DNA of 64,000 nt from Hypericibacter sp049323455. Lineage in GTDB: Bacteria > Pseudomonadota > Alphaproteobacteria > Dongiales > Dongiaceae. The notes below the pieces were generated by a model. The model saw only the letters and a list, made by a program, of their open reading frames with translations. It made no database searches and had not been told where the DNA came from. The stretch spans positions 1 through 64,000 of the forward strand of contig JBMONF010000017.1 in assembly GCA_049323455.1 (NCBI GenBank). Direction: 5' to 3'. Below, piece after piece: positions 41,669 to 48,156 of the stretch; positions within the stretch are counted from its first letter, which is position 1, and every line of letters starts with the position of its first letter. The position numbers were made by a program, and so were the translations under genes.

Positions 41669-41677
41669 GAAGGTGGT

Positions 41678-42100
41678 GTGAGCGTGCGCAGTTCGCTTTG
41701 GCCGTTTGGCCTGGTTACTTCTTGGCAACACAGCAACATGTATCCTCTGGCCAGGTATGGACTGTTGAACACCGACCCGAAGGATTGGGTTTCCGGGGGA
41801 ATGCCATCTGGACAGCGGAGCCGTGAGCCGTCTGGCTTACACCTTTACCTCGATCGATCTTCTTCATCGCCGAGGATTCAGCCAGCGACCGTCCCGCCAA
41901 ACGCCAAGTCCAACGGGGATGGATCCTATGGTGTTGCAACGGGCGATGATTGCCCTGCGATCATCAGGCAATGCAAGCAGTTCTGTATTGGTCTCTTCGA
42001 GTTGGGCGGCGCGGGGCTGCCGGGAGAGGGCCACGACTGGTCGGGACGCATAATCCGTTGCACTCGCGAATGCGCACAGCTAAATGGCTGCCACTATTAA
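41678..42100 (+). CDS. Cassette B: Cys-rich C-terminal module protein
   Basis: The 140-residue protein starts at GTG 41678, 4 bp after AGGAAGG. Its last 50 residues carry six Cys (DCPAIIRQCKQFC, then CTRECAQLNGCHY) resembling the module at 38598. A Ser/Pro-rich, poorly conserved N-terminus precedes it. It lies right after the tail/ejection gene, in lower-GC DNA, and is followed by a 69-residue protein that is a paralogue of the one after cassette A. No enzyme motif is seen. Confidence 0.55.
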   Translation: MSVRSSLWPFGLVTSWQHSNMYPLARYGLLNTDPKDWVSGGMPSGQRSREPSGLHLYLDRSSSSPRIQPATVPPNAKSNGDGSYGVATGDDCPAIIRQCKQFCIGLFELGGAGLPGEGHDWSGRIIRCTRECAQLNGCHY

Positions 42101-42286
42101 ACCAGTGCAATCTCAACTTCGGTTCGTGTCACCGGCAGACGACCTTGAACCAGCGGCCGCAATGCCTTGTAGAGGTTTCTGTGCCTCTGGAGGCGCTGGA
42201 GCATCCAGGGTTCCCGACATGACACGTAAGACCCATGCAGGCTGTACTTGAGTTTGCAGCGGTATGCGTACGAAAAGAGTAGTATT

Positions 42287-42316
42287 GATGCCATACAAGG
42301 GTATACGTTATAAAAA
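42287..42316 (+). promoter_or_regulatory. Candidate promoter of cassette B small gene
   Basis: TTGATG and TATAAA are spaced by 18 bp, 30 bp before the 42346 start. The stretch ACAAGGGT inside it also occurs upstream of paralogue 1 (near 38639), which may mark a shared control element. Confidence 0.5.
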
Positions 42317-42345
42317 CTTCTACCCATAATTGTAGGCAGGAGAGC

Positions 42346-42555
42346 ATGGAAAAGCCTGTCGCGGCATCTGTTGTTGAAATCATAGTTGCGCTCAAACCCT
42401 ATTTCAGTGAGCTTGACGCTCTGTCTTATCGCATCCCCGAGGGCGAAGAGCGGAGAAATTTCCGGCGAGCTCTTGGAAAGCTTATGGCAGACCTTGGCGG
42501 CGACATACTGCTTCCCATCATATGGGAGCATCCGGATTTGGATCCGGATCGGTAA
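42346..42555 (+). CDS. Cassette B: 69-residue helical protein (paralogue 2)
   Basis: The 69-residue protein has a good ribosome site (GGCAGGAGAGC before ATG). It shares about 25 positions with the 38703 protein and, over its first 42 residues, about 26 with the truncated copy at 42734 (LSYRIPEG and FRRA are common to both). The predicted fold is helical with an acidic end (EHPDLDPDR). With the upstream Cys-rich gene it forms the second copy of a two-gene cassette. Biochemical role unknown. Confidence 0.65.
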   Translation: MEKPVAASVVEIIVALKPYFSELDALSYRIPEGEERRNFRRALGKLMADLGGDILLPIIWEHPDLDPDR

Positions 42556-42579
42556 AGGCGCACCCTTAGACCTGGTCTA

Positions 42580-42683
42580 GCCTGCGTACACCGACAAGCT
42601 CACGTCTGAGCTGGCGAACCAAGACTATGTGGACCTGAGTGGATCTGAACACCGTGTCGCAGGTGGGTGCGCAGCACGATTAG
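42580..42683 (+). pseudogene. Decayed fragment of a second copy of the 40952 gene
   Basis: The stretch codes TDKLTSELANQDYVDL and, after a small duplication (GTGGACCTGA then GTGGATCTGA) that shifts the frame, VDLNTVSQVGAQHD and a stop. Both halves match LAPALANQDYVDLNALAQAG in the intact gene at 40952. It shows that at least part of that gene was once duplicated here, with later loss. Confidence 0.6.
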
Positions 42684-42733
42684 CGGTGTAATAATGTAAT
42701 ATAGAACACGCATAAGTAGTGAGCGAACAAACC

Positions 42734-42862
42734 ATGGAAAAGGCCGTTGCCGCTGCCATCGTGGAGGCGGTGCCGGCCTTCAGCCCCCATATCGACGAGC
42801 TCGATAGGCTGTCCTATCGCATTCCCGAGGGGGACGGCCGGTACAAGTTTCGACGCGCCGCC
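42734..42862 (+). pseudogene. Truncated third copy of the helical protein (paralogue 3)
   Basis: From ATG 42734 the frame reads MEKAVAAAIVEAV, then LDRLSYRIPEGDGRYKFRRA, about 26 of 42 positions identical to paralogue 2. After the FRRA motif (near 42860) similarity stops and the frame runs into DNA that codes, in another frame, a nuclease-like domain. The junction is abrupt, as expected from recombination. Confidence 0.65.
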
Positions 42863-43271
42863 GACCGGCGGCATCCAGGCCATCGCGCCGGAAGAAAATC
42901 TGGCACGCGGTCGCGTCGCCGCGGCAAGAGTGCTCGACTTCCATACCGACGTGCCGGCTGCGATGTATCGGTCCGATGTCGGCGAGATCACGTTCAACTA
43001 CGGTGTGTCCGGCGATCCCAAGAGGGACTTTGCAGGCGGCTCAGGCTTGTCACATATCCGTGACAAGCGAACAATCGTGGATGCGATCGATGGCGACCGG
43101 TTCGCGCGAGAGACAATTCCAGAAGCCATCGCTTACGGTCGGCTCGTTCAACTGCAAGGCCCACCGACGCGTCGCCGCGCAATTGTCATCTATCGTGATG
43201 TGAAAATAATCTTGTCGCTTCACCGTACTGGTCAACGCGAGACTTGGATTGTGACTGGATATACGCGTTAA
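42847..43271 (+). pseudogene. Barnase/EndoU/RelE-like phage nuclease domain (PBECR type), start lost
   Basis: In the frame ending at 43271 the protein reads ARVLDFHTDVPAAMYRSDVG, then EITFNYGVSGDPKRDFAGGS and GLSHIRDKRTIVDAIDGDRF, ending RETWIVTGYTR. The W/Y-G..G-G-L-S-H-I..R and the final K/R-x-T-W-x-V-T-G-Y are the marks of the phage Barnase-EndoU-ColicinE5/D-RelE nuclease group, found as toxin ends of phage proteins. No proper start precedes it; it follows the truncated paralogue 3 out of frame. It is probably a remnant. A frameshift product is the alternative. Confidence 0.55.
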
Positions 43272-43274
43272 CAG

Positions 43275-43590
43275 AGTGGTCCCGATGAGAAAGGAGGGGT
43301 TACCCCTCGCAGACTCTACGCATCGGCACCCTCTTGTTTACAGGCGACGATGGGAGCGGGACCAAACAACAATATAAGAAGCTGCGCCGCGAACGGCAAG
43401 AGCAACCCATGATTGCAGTACCCCAAGCGTGCGGGAAGTGGCCCCGATGGATAAGGAAGGGGTAAACCCTAACCAGACCTACGCACGGACGCCCTCTTGT
43501 ATACAGGCGGACGTGGGAGCGAGGCCAGGAAACAACATAAGAATCTCTTCGGCCCAGGGCAAGTACAACCATGCGCTGTGGCAAGCTGCA
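43275..43590. repeat. Two imperfect direct repeats, about 162-bp period
   Basis: Copy 1 begins at 43275 (AGTGGTCCCGATG) and copy 2 at 43437 (AGTGGCCCCGATGG). Shared words in order are AAGGAGGGG/AAGGAAGGGG, CTACGCA, the CCCTCTTGT-TACAGGCG block (one base varies), GTGGGAGCG/ATGGGAGCG, AACAA and ATAAGAA. No frame is conserved through both. They fill most of the 484-bp gap before the tail fibre gene and may be a non-coding element or decayed small genes. Confidence 0.6.
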
Positions 43591-43711
43591 GGCTTGTGCC
43601 GGATCTTGCCAGGATTCGATCCGGGCCCTGGGGCGTCCGACGGGAGCTCGAGCATGTAACCCACCACAAGACACGTCGCCCGTCGATCGCATTGCCCCCA
43701 TGAGCTACGCA

Positions 43712-43738
43712 CCCCGCCCCCGGGCGGGGTTTTCTTTT
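43712..43738 (+). terminator. Intrinsic terminator before the tail fibre gene
   Basis: CCCCGCC, a 4-base loop, GGCGGGG and TTTTCTTTT form a strong GC stem with a U-tract, 18 bp upstream of the tail fibre start. It likely isolates the cassette region from the tail fibre/lysis genes. Confidence 0.8.
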
Positions 43739-43755
43739 CCGAGGACATCTTTCGC

Positions 43756-44964
43756 ATGGCTGGTATCAAGGATTACAGCGTCACGGCCGGCTCGAACACG
43801 GCCCTTAACGGCATCTCTGTCGCCGAAGGCTGCCCGATCGCCAACTGGAACAACGCGGTGCGCCAGCACATGGCCGACGAGCGCGAGCAGTGGAACCATG
43901 CCGAATGGTTCGAGTATGGCGACGGCGACGGCATGGCTGCGATCGCCTATGCCTCCGCCACCAGCTTCACGGTCGCGGGCGCCGACGTCACCGGCGCCTA
44001 TCACGCGGGGCGGCGCGTGAAGGCGGCTGGCGCCACGACCGGGACGATCTACGGGACCATCGCGTCATCGAGCTTCCTGACCAGCACCACGGTCAATGTC
44101 GCGTGGGATTCGGGCGCGCTGCAGAACGAGAGCTTGACGGTCTGGCTCTCGATCCTGTCCAAGAACGACGACGCGCTGCCGACGAGCGTGGCCAAGGTCG
44201 GTTCGGCGAACAGCTTCACGGCTACGCAAACCCTCTCCGGCGCGGCGCTCAACGAGGCGGCCGAGATCGATGTGGCGAGTGCGGCCACCACGGCCATCGG
44301 CGTCGCGGCCTCGAACAACGTCCGCGTCACCGGCGCCACGACGATCACGGCCTTCGACAGCGTGGCGGCCGGCATCACGCGTCGGGTCCGGTTCGCGGGC
44401 GCGCTGACCCTGACCCATAACGCGACGAGCCTTATCCTGCCGGGCGGAGCGAACATCATCACGACCGCAGGCGACGAGGCCGAATTCACGTCGCTGGGCG
44501 CCGGGAACTGGGTGTGTCGTCACTACCAGAAAGCCGACGGCACGGCCGTGGTCGGGCCGATCCCCGCGACGCAAGCCGAAATGGAGGCGGCGAGCGACAC
44601 CACCACGATGGTGACGCCGGGACGAACCAAATATCACCCCGGCGTGGCGAAGGCGTGGTGCAAGACGGCGATTGCCGGCGGGGTGCCGTCGATTGCGCGG
44701 GGCCACAACATTTCCTCGATCACCGACAACGGAACGGGTGACTTCACCTACGTCTTCACGACGCCGTTCTCCGACGCGAACTATGCCTACTGCGGCTCAT
44801 GTCGGGACAGTTCGGGCACGACCCGCGCCACCAGCGTCAATCAGAGCGGTACCGCGGCGCCAACCTCGAGCGCCTGCCGCATCGTGGTCGTGATCGACGC
44901 CGGCTCGGGTGCCGGGGGACCGATCGATAACGACCATAGCGTTTCCTTCTTCGGAGATCAGTGA
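43756..44964 (+). CDS. Phage tail fibre protein
   Basis: The 402-residue protein begins MAGIKDYSVTAGSNTALNGI with SVAEGCPIANWNNAVRQHMA, the usual virion-attachment start of short tail fibres in this group. A Thr/Ala/Ser-rich beta region (TSFTVAGADVTGAYHAG, VRFAGALTLTHNATSLILPG) and a C-terminal receptor-type domain (TYVFTTPFSDANYAYCGSCR, ending NDHSVSFFGDQ) follow. It recognises the host surface. It overlaps the next gene at its end. Confidence 0.85.
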   Translation: MAGIKDYSVTAGSNTALNGISVAEGCPIANWNNAVRQHMADEREQWNHAEWFEYGDGDGMAAIAYASATSFTVAGADVTGAYHAGRRVKAAGATTGTIYGTIASSSFLTSTTVNVAWDSGALQNESLTVWLSILSKNDDALPTSVAKVGSANSFTATQTLSGAALNEAAEIDVASAATTAIGVAASNNVRVTGATTITAFDSVAAGITRRVRFAGALTLTHNATSLILPGGANIITTAGDEAEFTSLGAGNWVCRHYQKADGTAVVGPIPATQAEMEAASDTTTMVTPGRTKYHPGVAKAWCKTAIAGGVPSIARGHNISSITDNGTGDFTYVFTTPFSDANYAYCGSCRDSSGTTRATSVNQSGTAAPTSSACRIVVVIDAGSGAGGPIDNDHSVSFFGDQ

Positions 44965-44966
44965 CG

Positions 44967-45410
44967 ATGCGCGTTCTGATTGCACGATCCGATGGCGGCG
45001 TGTCGATCATGCAGATGATCGACATCGGCGACGTGGCGGCCGAGATCGCCAAGTGGGAAGCCGCGAGCGGCACGAAGGCCGTCGAGTGGCGCGAGGTCGC
45101 CACGGCCGATCTGCCGCAGGACCGGACGTTCCGGGATGCCTGGACCCATGCTGGCGGCGGCAAGTGCGCCGTCGATATGCCGAAGGCCCGCGCGATCCAC
45201 ATGGAGCGCATCCGCAAGGCGAGGGATGCCGAGCTGGCGAAGCTGGACGTGCCATATCTCAAAGCGCAGGAGCGCGGGGACCAGGCCGCCATGGCGCAGA
45301 TCGCGGCGCAGAAACAGGCGCTGCGCGACATTCCGCAGACCTTCGACCTGACGCAGGCCATGACGCCTGAGGCGCTCGAGGCGATCTGGCCGAAGGACCT
45401 GCCCCTCTAG
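44967..45410 (+). CDS. Phage protein following tail fibre, possible assembly factor
   Basis: The 147-residue protein has a beta N-terminus (RVLIARSDGGVSIMQMI), LPQDRTFRDAWTHAGGG, and a helical middle (ARAIHMERIRKARDAELAKL) with ALEAIWPKDLP at the end. The RTFRDAW element followed by a Met/Arg-rich helix is shared by small proteins placed after tail fibre genes. GTG 44961 or ATG 44967 could start it; GGAG is 11 bp from the ATG. A chaperone role is inferred from place only. Confidence 0.7.
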   Translation: MRVLIARSDGGVSIMQMIDIGDVAAEIAKWEAASGTKAVEWREVATADLPQDRTFRDAWTHAGGGKCAVDMPKARAIHMERIRKARDAELAKLDVPYLKAQERGDQAAMAQIAAQKQALRDIPQTFDLTQAMTPEALEAIWPKDLPL

Positions 45411-45426
45411 CCCACAGGAGTCCATC

Positions 45427-45867
45427 ATGCGCGCTTTCCGCCTCCGCCGAGGCTTCCGCCTTCGCCCTTCCGCCTTCGCGCGTGGCGCTTCCGCCTTCGC
45501 GCTGTCTGCTTCGGCGGACAAGCCGGCGGACAAGCCGGGCTTCGGCGGACAAGCCGGCGGACAGGTGCTCGGGGCCGCTCTGGCGGCCTTTTTTGTTGTC
45601 GCGTCCGCGCCATCCGGCAGTGCCGGCGATGGCGAGCTTCCCTGCGGCGGCCGGGAGGAGATCCTGGCCGCACTGGCGTCGGACTATGGCGAGCGGCGTA
45701 TCGCTGCCGGCATCAGCAAGAACAGCGTCGTCGAGCTCTACGCGTCCGAGGGCGGTCGGACCTGGACGCTCCTCGTAACGGTTGCCGACAGCCCCGGCGT
45801 CTCCTGTCTGATCGGCGCCGGAACCGACTGGGACGACATCGTCACGCCGGCGGGCGATCCGGCATGA
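45427..45867 (+). CDS. Secreted hypothetical protein with repeat-expanded N-terminus
   Basis: AGGAG precedes ATG 45427 by 7 bp. Residues 1-46 are low-complexity (Arg/Ala/Phe/Ser, then ADKPADKPGFGGQAGG) and come from a repetitive DNA stretch. LGAALAAFFVVASAPSGSAG is a signal peptide. The mature part (LPCGGREEILAALASDYGER, WTLLVTVADSPGVSCLIGAG, DW) is a small two-Cys domain I associate with conserved secreted proteins of this group. A GTG at 45565 would start directly before the signal peptide. The lysis genes follow. Confidence 0.65.
   Translation: MRAFRLRRGFRLRPSAFARGASAFALSASADKPADKPGFGGQAGGQVLGAALAAFFVVASAPSGSAGDGELPCGGREEILAALASDYGERRIAAGISKNSVVELYASEGGRTWTLLVTVADSPGVSCLIGAGTDWDDIVTPAGDPA
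45573..45594 (+). terminator. Terminator-like hairpin inside the 45427 gene
   Basis: GGCCGC, a TCTG loop, GCGGCC and six T form an intrinsic-terminator shape within the signal-peptide codons. It may be a former intergenic terminator captured in the gene, or an active attenuator. Confidence 0.55.
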
Positions 45868-46145
45868 GCGGCAAGCTCGACGAGATTTCGGCCGCGATTG
45901 GCGAGCTGCGCGGAACGATGACGACCGTCGTCGCACAGCAGGGAGCGATCTTCCGCAAGCTCGACGAGCTCGGCGCCGGCATCGCGCAACTGCCGCAACT
46001 GGCGCAGGCCGTGGCCGAGATGAAGCCCGAGGTCGAGAGACAAAAGAAAACGCGCTGGCTGCATGCCGGCTACGTCATCGGCGCGACCGGCGGCGTGGCG
46101 GGCATCGCGAGCCTGATCAAGAACCTGTTCGGGGGCGGACCGTGA
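45864..46145 (+). CDS. Small membrane-anchored coiled-coil protein
   Basis: The 93-residue protein has a helical, coiled-coil-like N-terminal part (LDEISAAIGELRGTMTTVVA, then LAQAVAEMKPEVERQ). One C-terminal membrane segment follows (HAGYVIGATGGVAGIASLI), then a short Lys/Gly tail. It resembles DUF1515-type phage proteins found before endolysins. It overlaps both neighbours by 4 bp. It may be a lysis accessory protein; there is no direct evidence. Confidence 0.68.
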   Translation: MSGKLDEISAAIGELRGTMTTVVAQQGAIFRKLDELGAGIAQLPQLAQAVAEMKPEVERQKKTRWLHAGYVIGATGGVAGIASLIKNLFGGGP

Positions 46146-46630
46146 GCGCCATGCAGCACCCCTTCGACCTCGCGCTGGCTCTGTTGCTGCGTCACGAAGG
46201 CGGCTATGGCAACGACCCGAACGACCCCGGCGGCGAGACCAAGTTCGGCATCTCCAAGCGCGCCTATCCCTCGCTCGATATTCGCGCTTTGACCGAGGCC
46301 GACGCGGCGGCGATCTATCGGCGCGACTACTGGGACGCGCTTCACTGCGACGCCCTGCCGCCGGCGCTCGCGATCTGCCTGTTCGATTGCGCCGTGAATC
46401 AGGGCAGGGGAGCCGCGGTCAAGCTGCTGCAGCGCGCGCTCGGCGCGAAGGACGACGGCGTTCTGGGGCCGGCCACGCTTCGCTCGGGCCAAGCTGCGCA
46501 AGCCCCCCAGATCGACGACTTCATGGCGCGGCGGGCCAAGCGCTACGCCGAGCATCCCCGGGTTTCCATTTACAGCCTCGGCTGGTTCCGCCGGCTCATG
46601 GCCGTGCATCGGCTTGCCACCACCCTTTAG
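46142..46630 (+). CDS. GH108-type endolysin (N-acetylmuramidase)
   Basis: The 162-residue enzyme has the GH108 signature: LLRHEGGYGNDPNDPGGETK with the catalytic Glu at E19, then FGISKRAYP, YWDALHCDALPPALAICLFD and VNQGRGAAVKLLQRALG. It cuts peptidoglycan at host lysis. The C-terminal third (DDFMARRAKRYAEHP) belongs to the PG-binding part. No signal peptide, so a holin is needed; a candidate follows 12 bp downstream. Confidence 0.92.
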   Translation: MSAMQHPFDLALALLLRHEGGYGNDPNDPGGETKFGISKRAYPSLDIRALTEADAAAIYRRDYWDALHCDALPPALAICLFDCAVNQGRGAAVKLLQRALGAKDDGVLGPATLRSGQAAQAPQIDDFMARRAKRYAEHPRVSIYSLGWFRRLMAVHRLATTL

Positions 46631-46642
46631 AGGAGAGACAGG

Positions 46643-46810
46643 ATGCTTTCGGGCTACAAGACCTACATCGCCGCTTTCGTGGCCGTCGTCACCGCCGTCG
46701 GCGCCTATCTCGCGGGCGACGCCACGCTCCTCGATACCGCACAGCTCGTCTTCACGGCGCTGATCGGCGCTTTCGTTCGCGCCGGCGTCAAGGCCGATGC
46801 GGGCAAGTGA
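46643..46810 (+). CDS. Holin candidate
   Basis: The 55-residue protein has two hydrophobic segments (YIAAFVAVVTAVGAYLAG and LDTAQLVFTALIGAFVRAG) separated by a short acidic turn and ends Val-Lys-Ala-Asp-Ala-Gly-Lys. GGAGA is 8 bp before the ATG. Size, topology and place between endolysin and spanins fit a small class II holin that opens the inner membrane. Confidence 0.72.
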   Translation: MLSGYKTYIAAFVAVVTAVGAYLAGDATLLDTAQLVFTALIGAFVRAGVKADAGK

Positions 46811-47025
46811 TGCCCGCCTGGCTTGCGCCGCTCCTGAGCGCATTCGGCAATCTCGCGGCGAAGTTGCTCGAGCTCGGCCTCGCCTTCTTGGCGGGGAAGA
46901 GATCGCGACAGGCGGACGATCTGAGCGAAGCCGTAGCCGTCCGAGAGCGGCAGGCGAAGGCGGCCGCGGGCGCCCCCAAGGGCAAGGACGAGCTGCTCGA
47001 GCGGCTCAGGAAGCATGGACTGTGA
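46810..47025 (+). CDS. Inner-membrane spanin candidate (Rz-like)
   Basis: The 71-residue protein has one N-terminal hydrophobic helix (LLSAFGNLAAKLLELGLAFLAG) followed by a charged, coiled-coil-like C-terminus (VAVRERQAKAAAGAPKGKDE, LLERLRKHGL). Start and stop overlap neighbours by one base each. With the lipoprotein gene that begins at its stop, it fits a two-component spanin, although it is short for an i-spanin. Confidence 0.6.
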   Translation: MPAWLAPLLSAFGNLAAKLLELGLAFLAGKRSRQADDLSEAVAVRERQAKAAAGAPKGKDELLERLRKHGL

Positions 47026-47357
47026 TGCGCGCCCCGATCGTCGCTCTTGCCCTGGCTCTCGCCGGCTGCGGGCCCAGGATCGTCACAACCTGTCCACCCG
47101 TTGTGGAATATACGTCCGAGTTCCAGGATCGACTGGCCACCGAGCTGGCACCTCTGCCCGAAGGGTCGGCCACGCTGCGCGCGATCGAGGACTATATCGC
47201 GCTGCGCGACCAACTCCGCGCGTGTGGGAACGAGCCGCGAGGGGGCGAAAGGCGAAGAGCGCGGGGCTGGGGTCGTCCAAACCCCGCGGAAGCATCGATA
47301 GGAATTCCATCCCTTTTGGCAATCTTCCCAGCCGGACGCCCGCCGGCGCCCCCATAG
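47025..47357 (+). CDS. Outer-membrane lipoprotein spanin candidate (Rz1-like)
   Basis: The protein begins MRAPIVALALALAGCGPRIV with a lipobox (LAGC, Cys15), then TTCPPVVEYTSEFQDRLATE and a helical IEDYIALRDQLRACG. This short lipoprotein with Pro-rich start fits an o-spanin. The family would normally end near residue 70; here another 40 residues of Arg/Pro/Gly-rich, unlike sequence continue to 47357, probably host DNA past the prophage end. Length 110 residues. Confidence 0.6.
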   Translation: MRAPIVALALALAGCGPRIVTTCPPVVEYTSEFQDRLATELAPLPEGSATLRAIEDYIALRDQLRACGNEPRGGERRRARGWGRPNPAEASIGIPSLLAIFPAGRPPAPP

Positions 47358-47404
47358 GCAGGGCCCCCAGCGCTGGGGTGTGGAAGAGCAGGGTTGAAAA
47401 GAAA

Positions 47405-47479
47405 TGGTGCCGCCGAGAAGAATCGAACTTCCGACCCCGTCCTTACCAAGGACGTGCTCTACCTCTGAGCTACGGCGGC
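47405..47479 (-). tRNA. tRNA-Thr (anticodon GGT)
   Basis: The minus strand folds as a 75-nt tRNA. The acceptor GCCGCCG pairs with CGGCGGC, CCA is encoded, the D-loop reads AGCTCAGAGGTAGAGC, the anticodon loop has GGT flanked by CTT and AAG, and the T-arm has GTTCGATTC. It lies 48 bp past the last phage gene, so it is a likely integration site. The following 307 bp (47480-47786) show no gene and no clear repeat; the tRNA promoter should be there. Confidence 0.95.
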
Positions 47480-47786
47480 GTCGTTGACCAACGGGCCCGG
47501 CCGTTGGGCCAAGCCCCAGGGCGGCGAAACTTGCCATAGGCCTGCCCGCAAGAGCAAGGACCAAAGCCACGATCACCGATGCGATAATAGCTCCCGAAAA
47601 CCCTTCCCTCCAGGCCTCGGCAGGCGGGCCTCCAGGCCCGTTCAGGCCGGGAGTTCACGCTCCCCAACCCCTTTCGAACCCGTCCGGGTTCCCTCCCCCT
47701 TCCTGTTGGCCGGCGCCAAGCGCCCCTTGACCCGGCTCCCACCGAAGCTTATCTCGGCTCAGCCTTTTCCCGAGGATCGTCGAGGC

Positions 47787-47984
47787 ATGCCCGAATCCAG
47801 ACCCGGTAAACCCGCGATCGGCAGTGACGGCGCCATGCGTCGCGCCGACCAGGAGGCGCGCCTTGCGGCCGAATTGCGGCGGAATCTGCTTCGCCGCAAG
47901 CAGCAGCAGCGGGCCAGGGCGGAAGACCGCGAACCCTCGCCCGCCGCCGCAACCACAACCGCCGAGACCGATCGGGGACATTGA
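47787..47984 (+). CDS. Small basic protein upstream of murA
   Basis: The 65-residue protein has a helical Arg/Ala-rich centre (RADQEARLAAELRRNLLRRK) and a Pro/Thr-rich end. Proteins of this size and centre (LRxNLxRRK) are commonly found just before murA in alphaproteobacteria. No biochemical role is known. GAGGC precedes the ATG. About 170 bp separate it from murA. Confidence 0.7.
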   Translation: MPESRPGKPAIGSDGAMRRADQEARLAAELRRNLLRRKQQQRARAEDREPSPAAATTTAETDRGH

Positions 47985-48156
47985 CGCCCCTGATCGTTTG
48001 CGCCTTGAGCCGCGCCCTCCGCATGCTCTAATAGTGCCGGCCCTAGCCGGCTCGCCCTCAATATTCCGGCCTGCAGCGCCGGCCGGGCGTCCTTCGCAAC
48101 CCTCGAGGGCGAAGCCGGCAGGCGGGGTGGCGTTGGTGGAGCCTTAAGGACATTCG

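Larger units (their letters stand above)
18378..47357. mobile_element. P22-like prophage element without an integrase
   Basis: About 29 kb of mostly plus-strand genes code for a podovirus virion and lysis set: S24 repressor, terminase, P22-type portal, scaffold, coat, adaptor, gp10-like stabiliser, ejection-type proteins, tail fibre, endolysin, holin candidate and spanin candidates. Housekeeping genes lie on both sides and tRNA-Thr sits 48 bp past the last phage gene, a usual integration target. No integrase, excisionase, replication or recombination gene is present. I found no second copy of the tRNA end near 18 kb, so the exact ends are not proven. Confidence 0.88.

Noticed and set aside
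38344..43590. CRISPR array or diversity-generating retroelement
   Set aside because: Repeats are only two or three, long and imperfect, without spacers of even size; no reverse transcriptase or Cas gene is present.
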